NCBI GenBank assembly: GCA_021792365.1
Contig: JAJYUT010000003.1
Coordinates: 124,001-188,000, forward strand
Source: Pseudomonadota bacterium
GTDB lineage: Bacteria > Pseudomonadota > Alphaproteobacteria > Dongiales > Dongiaceae
Reading direction: 5' to 3'
DNA: 64,000 nt
Positions 59,901-64,000 of the stretch are shown here, piece after piece. The notes beneath the pieces were generated by a model. It saw nothing but the letters and a program-made list of their open reading frames with translations, did no database searches and was not told the origin of the DNA. Positions within the stretch are counted from its first letter, which is position 1, and each line of letters opens with the position of its first letter. A program made the position numbers and the translations under genes.

Positions 59901-61170
59901 CGTCGATTCATACCGCTTGGACAGCATCAAGGTGCCCGCCGAGGACGGCAAGATGCGGTTCTGGCGAGGCACCAGCGTCGCGACCCAGTCGCCGGGCCAG
60001 ACTGCCACGCTGACGCCCAACGTTCTGGGCTACGAATGGGACGAGGATCTCGATAACGGCTTCCGCCCTCCAAGCGCCATCAATCTCTCATCGACTACCC
60101 TGGACGTCGCTCAATACGTCAGCAACTACGGCAACACCGTTGGCCCGGGCACAGCAACGCACGAACTCACCGCCTATCGCGCGCCCAATGGCGGAGGCAT
60201 GGTCTTCGGGGCGGGCACAACGCGCTGGTCCTGGGGGTTGGACTCGAACCACATCAACGAATCCTCTACGGCCGATCCGCGGATGCAGCAGGCCACTGTC
60301 AATCTCCTGGCCGACATGAACGTCCAACCCACGACTTTGGCTCCGGGATTGCAGCCAGCGACGGCTTCCACCGACGCGGTCGCCCCTCAGTCCTCCATCA
60401 CGTCACCGTCCACAGGCACGACGGTCACGGCCGGCAGTACGATCACGATTACCGGTACTGCCAGCGACAGTGGCGGCGTGGTTGGTGGCGTCGAAGTTTC
60501 GACCGACGGCGGCGCCTCCTGGCACCCCGCCAAAGGCCGCGCCAACTGGAGCTACACTTGGCAGCCGGCAAGCGCGGGGTCACGGACCATCTTGAGCCGG
60601 GCGAGCGACGACAGCTTGAATACTGAGACGCCGGCAGCCGGCGTATCGATCAATGTGCAAGAGTCCCCCGGACCGTGGAGCATTTGGAGCGCGTCGACGA
60701 CGCCGTCCTTGATCGCCGCCAACGACCCCAACCCACTCGAAATGGGCGTCAAGTTCCAGGCCAGCCGCAACGGCTACATCAGGGGCATCCGATTCTATAA
60801 GAGTTCGCAAAATACCGGCACCCATACGGGCTCGCTCTGGACTGCAACAGGGACCAGGCTGGCCACCGCTACGTTCACCAATGAAACCGCAAGCGGCTGG
60901 CAACAGGCAAACTTCGCGAATCCTGTCGCCGTGACGGCCAACACGACGTATGTGGCTTCGTATTTCACTCCCACTGGGTTCTATTCGGCCGACGTCGATT
61001 ACTTCCAATCGAGCGGGGTGGGAAACGGTCCGGTAAGGGCCCTATCGAGCCCCGAGGCGGGCGGAAACGGTGTTTACGCCTACGGCGCAACCAGCCGGTT
61101 CCCGACGTCCACCTATCGGTCGGCCAATTACTGGGTGGATGTTGTATTCTCCGATACTCTGGTCGCGTGA
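56914..61170 (+). CDS. Giant type I-secreted protein with RTX-like repeats, DUF4082, cadherin-like, DMFase-beta-like and Ig-like domains
   Basis: A 1418-residue paralogue of the giant protein at 48791, without signal peptide. Order: basic low-complexity start with degenerate GGxxxALxSxQ repeats (1-130); RTX-like calcium-binding segment (LEGRGGKDLLSGKAGDDDLAGG, about 140-185); cadherin-like repeat (PDAFTVRYNQELRI ... DIDFDGDALT); Gly/Thr linker like that of the other protein; DUF4082 (394-550); second cadherin-like repeat; DMFase-beta-like domain (663-1149; DIYRFGYYGGLGARK, SVGHDEYWTGRQR, FFSGNEIYWKSRWE); Ig-like; divergent DUF4082 (1252-1416). The ATG at 56914 is uncertain, as the first 100 residues look non-native. 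Calcium-dependent folding after export is expected. Confidence 0.83.
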   Translation: MDVRLRVPLRTPAPWAWRGADTQALRLHSPGLDAEQRRLPPWRFQWCISRAGGEGRASRANAQRLGLPLRRFRRCTPDANGGDRPLNSAQTTVTATAGGGDTALSSSQAATAAPLAAPAVGPNEQSLGRVRAGTSKPDSLEGTDGKDKLEGRGGKDLLSGKAGDDDLAGGQEDDDLDGGGGFDTAFFSGSVLDYTIVRRGEGSASVADKKQGRDGADAVRGVEQLAFHDRTVYLQAGVNNAPIGRPDAFTVRYNQELRIPARRLVANDIDFDGDALTITKVKRVVLNKGIVIYRPPTEIQWALAEGNRIQHSFTYEASDGKGGFTTQVAMVTILGPGASGSPDPEAGNPSGPPVKTTPQEGGGGSTTLPTSGQQAQTTAVTPTETLAVTADTSSTIFSASATPETLTDPDSAAVQLGVKFRASVAGTISGIRFYKGPQNTGSHVGSLWTATGQRLATVTFTNETASGWQQATFSSPVSIAAGTTYIASYHAPVGKYSVNENYFTTAVTNGPLEAPASGTSGGNGVYAYGPSTAFPTNTFNASNYWVDVVFQPTATGPNASPIANPDTATTNESTPITINVLANDSDPDNDPLTVTSLDLTGTQGAVTVNTNNTISYDPSAFRALAAGQSATDTFRYNVSDGRGGTAAAAVTVTVNGQDNAFNKISLENARPGNPQSEWGINGNGDPSIEGFATDMSVNVGGTVKFKINTAASDYRLDIYRFGYYGGLGARKVATVQPSVTGQRQPAPLTDPATGLVDAGNWAESASWTVPADATSGVYFAKLVREDGVAGSNHIYFVVRDDNRRSDLVFQTADTTWQAYNTWGGNSFYTGSPDGRAYKVSYNRPFGSAGHSVNRPVLDAEYPMIRWLEANGYDVSYISGVDTDRAGAELLEHKAFLSVGHDEYWTGRQRANVEAARDAGVNLAFFSGNEIYWKSRWEDSIAGSNQPYRTFVTYKETWANAKIDPSPEWTGTWRDPRFSPPSDGGQPENRVTGTIFTVDSYRLDSIKVPAEDGKMRFWRGTSVATQSPGQTATLTPNVLGYEWDEDLDNGFRPPSAINLSSTTLDVAQYVSNYGNTVGPGTATHELTAYRAPNGGGMVFGAGTTRWSWGLDSNHINESSTADPRMQQATVNLLADMNVQPTTLAPGLQPATASTDAVAPQSSITSPSTGTTVTAGSTITITGTASDSGGVVGGVEVSTDGGASWHPAKGRANWSYTWQPASAGSRTILSRASDDSLNTETPAAGVSINVQESPGPWSIWSASTTPSLIAANDPNPLEMGVKFQASRNGYIRGIRFYKSSQNTGTHTGSLWTATGTRLATATFTNETASGWQQANFANPVAVTANTTYVASYFTPTGFYSADVDYFQSSGVGNGPVRALSSPEAGGNGVYAYGATSRFPTSTYRSANYWVDVVFSDTLVA
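58094..58564 (+). repeat. DUF4082 DNA repeat, copy C (inverted relative to A and B)
   Basis: About 471 bp within the second giant gene, the reverse complement of copies A and B with roughly ten differences and no gaps seen. Together with A or B it forms an inverted pair enclosing the whole secretion operon (6-9 kb), allowing inversion or conversion between the two genes. Confidence 0.9.
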
Positions 61171-61419
61171 GTGCCTTGCGTTGATGTGGGGCTCTTCGGT
61201 CTTGCTTCGGATGGATCGCGAAATCATAGGTCGTGTTGGGCTTGCCGTGTCCCCTCCCCACCGCCGGGGCATGTAAGCCACAGTCGAGCTGCGCCGCATA
61301 ATGCTTTCGCGCGAGACTGACAGATTGGTTATGGTGCGTGTGGACTGCGGATCGACGGCTTCAGCGAAGCGCCACCGCCCTAATGGCGCAGGAAAAGGCC
61401 CAGTTTCACGGCCGACTTC
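61171..61419. other. Intergenic region without recognisable feature
   Basis: The 249 bp after the second giant gene show no gene, convincing terminator or repeat. Short open frames on either strand lack family motifs and ribosome sites. Confidence 0.5.
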
Positions 61420-61611
61420 TTAATGGCTATAGTTGTTGCGCACCAGGCCGCAGGCGATGCCGGAAGCACCGGCCGCGATCGCGGTCTTGTCGATGACCAG
61501 GATGTCCTTGCCGCTGCCCTTCCCGCTCTTGCGGAGGTTCTCGCCAAGGTGCCAGGCGGTCGAGAGACCGTGGATGCCGGCGCCGACAATGACGTATTTA
61601 ATCTCGGACAA
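61420..61611 (-). pseudogene. N-terminal remnant of a FAD-dependent oxidoreductase (sarcosine-oxidase-beta-like)
   Basis: A 63-codon frame: KYVIVGAGIHGLSTAWHLGENLRK is a complete FAD Rossmann motif (GAGIHG), continued by DILVIDKTAIAAGASGIACGLVRNNY, the start of DAO enzymes related to sarcosine oxidase beta. It then ends SH-stop, where functional relatives continue for over 300 residues; none of the three frames downstream resumes the family sequence. It starts with TTG. It is interpreted as a truncated gene. Relatives demethylate glycine derivatives, matching the MttB-type gene and GlxA regulator beside it. Confidence 0.75.
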
Positions 61612-61686
61612 CAGTGCCCATAGTCAGGACTCGACCAACCATGGTCTGCGATCGACCTGCAAGTCTCCGGCGGGCCTCTATCGTCG

Positions 61687-62703
61687 TTATCGTCTCTTTT
61701 TCCAAGCCCGAGTCGCAGTAGCGTCCGCATCAAATGTCATCATATTCGGTGCACGATCTGAGCTCGGCGTCATGCCAAACTGCGAGCGATATGCCCGTGC
61801 GAAGTGCGAGGCCGACGTGAAGCCACACGAGACTCCGACTTCCAATACCGATAGAGCGCTGTGTCTGAGCAGCTTGCGCGCTTTCTCCAATCGAAGGGCA
61901 ACATAGTATTTGGTCGGCGACCGACCGAAATTCTGCAAGAACAGACGCTCAAGCTGTCGCGTCGATACGCCTGCAAACTTGGCCAGGCGAGGCGTGCGCA
62001 CCGGGACTTCGAGATTGCGCTCTATGACCTCGATCGCCTTGACCAGGGCAGGCTGGGTTATGCCCAGCCTGTTGTTGAGGCTCATGCGTTGCCTGTCTTT
62101 CGCCTGGCGGATCGCGCCATAGACGAATTGGTCGGCCACCTTGCTCGCAACCTCCGCGCCCTCCCTTTGCCGTATCAGTTGCAGCATCACATCCATCGCC
62201 GAGGTTCCGCCGGCACAAGTGAACACGCCGCGATCGATGACAAACAGATCGCTTGTCACGTTGACATGAGGATACGCCTCGCGGAATGCCTCCAAATAGT
62301 CCCAATGTACTGTGCAGCGCCTGCCGTTAAGGAGGCCGGACGCTGCGAGGATGAAAGTCGCCGTGCTGACGCTGCCGATGATGACTTCCTGCCGTGACAT
62401 CCGCAGCAGATAGTTCCTCAAGCGGGTGCTTCGATATCGGTCGCTGCCCATGCCACCGCACACGACAACCATTTCCAGCCTTTCCGTTGGCCGAGCCGGC
62501 AGGGCATCAGTCAGAACCTCGAGCCCGCCGCCGGACGAGACCGCTCCTCCTTCCGACGAAAGATGCCTCCACTCATACAAGCGCTTGCCGCTGATCAGAT
62601 TGGCGCCCCGCAACGGCTCAACCAGGGATGCAAAGGCCAGTAGGGAGAACCCCGGCGTCAGGATGACGCCGATGCGAAAGAGCTCATTGGCTTTCATTTC
62701 CAT
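61687..62703 (-). CDS. GlxA-family (DJ-1/GATase1-like plus AraC) transcriptional regulator
   Basis: A 338-residue regulator. The first 190 residues form a DJ-1/PfpI-like domain (IGVILTPGFSLLAFASLVEPLRGAN, VVVCGGMGSDRY, STATFILAASGLLNGRRCTVHW). The last 110 are an AraC/XylS pair of helix-turn-helices (TPRLAKFAGVSTRQLERLFLQNFGRSPTKYYVALRLEKA ... VLEVGVSCGFTSASHFARAYRSQFG). This architecture is shared with GbdR and CdhR, regulators of glycine-betaine and carnitine catabolism. It diverges from an MttB-superfamily methyltransferase gene, so it probably activates that gene in response to a methylated amine; this is inference. Confidence 0.9.
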   Translation of the reverse strand: MEMKANELFRIGVILTPGFSLLAFASLVEPLRGANLISGKRLYEWRHLSSEGGAVSSGGGLEVLTDALPARPTERLEMVVVCGGMGSDRYRSTRLRNYLLRMSRQEVIIGSVSTATFILAASGLLNGRRCTVHWDYLEAFREAYPHVNVTSDLFVIDRGVFTCAGGTSAMDVMLQLIRQREGAEVASKVADQFVYGAIRQAKDRQRMSLNNRLGITQPALVKAIEVIERNLEVPVRTPRLAKFAGVSTRQLERLFLQNFGRSPTKYYVALRLEKARKLLRHSALSVLEVGVSCGFTSASHFARAYRSQFGMTPSSDRAPNMMTFDADATATRAWKKRR

Positions 62704-62761
62704 TCTCGTCGCAGGGGCCGAACACGCACAGTCGATGTCGAAACTAGGCTAGTATAGTGTG

Positions 62762-62800
62762 ACCCCGGGGTGAGACAAATCCGCTACTACCTCCGTAGTA
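62762..62800. promoter_or_regulatory. Two palindromes between the GlxA-type regulator and the methyltransferase gene
   Basis: ACCCCGGGGT (62762-62771) and TACTAC-CTCC-GTAGTA (62785-62800) are both perfect inverted repeats in the 123-bp divergent gap. The second is closest to the methyltransferase start. Either could be an operator for the neighbouring AraC-type regulator or, for the second, part of a leader hairpin. AT-rich TAGTATAG sequences nearby could serve as -10 elements. Confidence 0.45.
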
Positions 62801-62826
62801 TAGAACGCCAATGTCGGAACTGTGCC

Positions 62827-64000
62827 ATGGCAGAAAATGCGAAATCCCGCCGTACCAGGAGATCCCGGGAGCAGACGCAACTCGGCGCCAAGCTGCTGAG
62901 GTCACCGATCCTTCAGAATTTCCTCAGGCCAATCGAACCCATGAACGACGATCAGTTGATGGCAGTTCACGAGGCGTCGCTCAAGCTGCTTCAGGAGGTC
63001 GGCATCGAGTTCATGGGTTCGGCGGCGCGCGAGAAGTTCAGGCAAGCGGGCGCCGAAGTCGATGATGCAACCGGCCTTGTGCGGGTTCCAGAAGACCTGG
63101 TTGATCGCGCGCTCGCATCGGCGCCAAGGCGTTTCACGCTGACACCGCGCAATCCCGAGCGGCGGCTGCATGTGGGCGACAACAACATCGCGTTCGGCTT
63201 GGTCGCCGGGCCACCCAATATCCACGACTGCATCAACGGTCGTCGTTCCGGCAACTACCGGGACTATGTGCGGCTGATACAGCTCGCCCAGAGCTTCGAT
63301 ATCATCCACTTCATTGGCAACCAGCCGACGGCGCCGATCGAGCTGCCAGCCGGCACCCGCCACCTGGATTGCTACCTCGCGAATGTCACGTACGCCGACA
63401 AGGTCTACCACTGCACCTCAATCGGCCGGCAGCGGGCCTTAGATGGCATAGACATCATGGCGATCTCCCGCGGGTTGTCTCGCGAGCAGATGGTCGAGAC
63501 GCCCGGCGTCCTGACCATTATCTCCGTCAACTCCCCGCGCCGCTTCGACGAGGCGATGAGCGACGGTCTGATGGCCATGTCGGAATGGGGACAAGCCGTT
63601 GTCGTCACGCCGTTCACGCTCATGGGAGCCATGACCCCTGTGACTCTGGCGGCCGCTTTAGTGCAGCAGAATGCGGAAGCTCTTGCCGGCATCGTCCTTA
63701 CGCAACTCGTCCGCCCCGGTGCCCCTGTAGTTTATGGCGCCTTCACATCGAACGTCGACATGCGCAGCGGCGCGCCGGCCTTCGGTACGCCCGAGAATGC
63801 CAGGGCAACCATGGCAGCGGGTCAATTGGCCCGATTGTACAAGCTGCCTTATCGCGCCAGCAATTCAAGCGCCAGCAATGTCGTCGACGCTCAAGCCGCC
63901 TATGAATCCGAGATGTCGATCTGGTCGTCGGTCATGGGGCACGCGAACCTGGTCTATCATGGCGCCGGCTGGATGGAGGGCGGGCTGACAGCCTCGTTCG
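62827..64000 (+). CDS. MttB-superfamily corrinoid methyltransferase, non-pyrrolysine type, 3' end beyond the window
   Basis: Translating from ATG 62827 gives at least 391 uninterrupted codons. The sequence has MttB family features: RPIEPMNDDQLMAVHEASLKLLQEVGIEF, PRNPERRLHVGDNNIAF, DKVYHCTSIGRQRALDGIDIMAI, TPFTLMGAMTPVTLAAALVQQNAEALAGIVLTQL and VYGAFTSNVDMRSGAPAFGTPE. Pyrrolysine-containing MttB has an in-frame UAG about 330 codons in; none occurs here, so it belongs to the non-Pyl group that demethylates quaternary amines such as glycine betaine, proline betaine or carnitine and passes the methyl to a corrinoid protein. The cognate corrinoid protein is expected to the right. Confidence 0.88.
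   Translation, partial: MAENAKSRRTRRSREQTQLGAKLLRSPILQNFLRPIEPMNDDQLMAVHEASLKLLQEVGIEFMGSAAREKFRQAGAEVDDATGLVRVPEDLVDRALASAPRRFTLTPRNPERRLHVGDNNIAFGLVAGPPNIHDCINGRRSGNYRDYVRLIQLAQSFDIIHFIGNQPTAPIELPAGTRHLDCYLANVTYADKVYHCTSIGRQRALDGIDIMAISRGLSREQMVETPGVLTIISVNSPRRFDEAMSDGLMAMSEWGQAVVVTPFTLMGAMTPVTLAAALVQQNAEALAGIVLTQLVRPGAPVVYGAFTSNVDMRSGAPAFGTPENARATMAAGQLARLYKLPYRASNSSASNVVDAQAAYESEMSIWSSVMGHANLVYHGAGWMEGGLTASF

Noticed and set aside
62827-64000. Pyrrolysine-dependent trimethylamine methyltransferase
   Set aside because: No in-frame TAG in the 391 visible codons, which extend past the usual Pyl position.

Overview
The window is about 64 kb of high-GC DNA, nearly all coding, with ATGA/GTGA gene overlaps. 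It carries many solute-binding-protein transporters (TRAP, polyamine-type, dipeptide-type and urea-type ABC), FCD-type GntR regulators, an IclR and a GlxA-type AraC regulator. This style suits a soil or plant-associated alphaproteobacterium (Hyphomicrobiales or Rhodospirillales type); that is inference from gene families. No rRNA, tRNA, CRISPR array or complete insertion sequence was seen. The window is accessory catabolic DNA plus one type I secretion locus.

Layout, left to right. (1) 1-4296: TRAP transporter small permease (cut by the edge) and DctP binding protein behind a GntR regulator, divergent from two adjacent DapA-family lyases. (2) 4486-15273: divergent cluster with a GntR regulator, class III aminotransferase, polyamine-type ABC transporter, BKACE (DUF849) enzyme and hotdog thioesterase, plus an M20 amidohydrolase, a DAO-family flavoprotein and an EutQ-like cupin. 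(3) 15393-22487: one complete beta-oxidation set (acyl-CoA ligase, acyl-CoA dehydrogenase, enoyl-CoA hydratase, 3-hydroxyacyl-CoA dehydrogenase, thiolase) around an IclR regulator. (4) 22492-36254: a catabolic cluster of unknown substrate: dipeptide-type ABC transporter, aldehyde dehydrogenase, split transketolase, GSA-type aminotransferase and GntR regulator, divergent from a DUF1537 four-carbon-acid kinase, a class II aldolase and a shikimate-dehydrogenase-like protein lacking the shikimate-binding serines.

(5) 36488-47794 is the clearest system: an amide-utilisation operon. AmiC (amide sensor) and AmiR (ANTAR antiterminator) come first. Next is a leader in which I can read two hexaloop hairpins and a strong overlapping intrinsic terminator. 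Beyond the terminator lie a UrtABCDE-type transporter, aliphatic amidase AmiE (Glu59/Lys134/Cys166 all present), a NorQ/CbbQ-type MoxR ATPase with its NorD/CbbO-type VWA partner, and an aquaporin. The predicted logic is amide binding to AmiC, release of AmiR, stabilisation of the hairpins and read-through into uptake and hydrolysis genes. The NorQ/NorD pair beside an amidase has no obvious role.

(6) 48030-48660: a decayed P1-family (DmpA-type) aminopeptidase gene. (7) 48791-61170: a type I secretion locus, with an ABC exporter carrying an inactive C39-like domain, an HlyD-type adaptor and a small conserved protein, flanked by two giant exported proteins built from DUF4082, cadherin-like, N,N-dimethylformamidase-beta-like and Ig-like domains. 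Three DUF4082 segments of about 470 bp are almost identical in DNA, two direct and one inverted. (8) 61420-64000: a truncated FAD-oxidoreductase remnant, a GlxA-family regulator and, divergently, an MttB-superfamily methyltransferase without an in-frame amber codon, running off the right edge.
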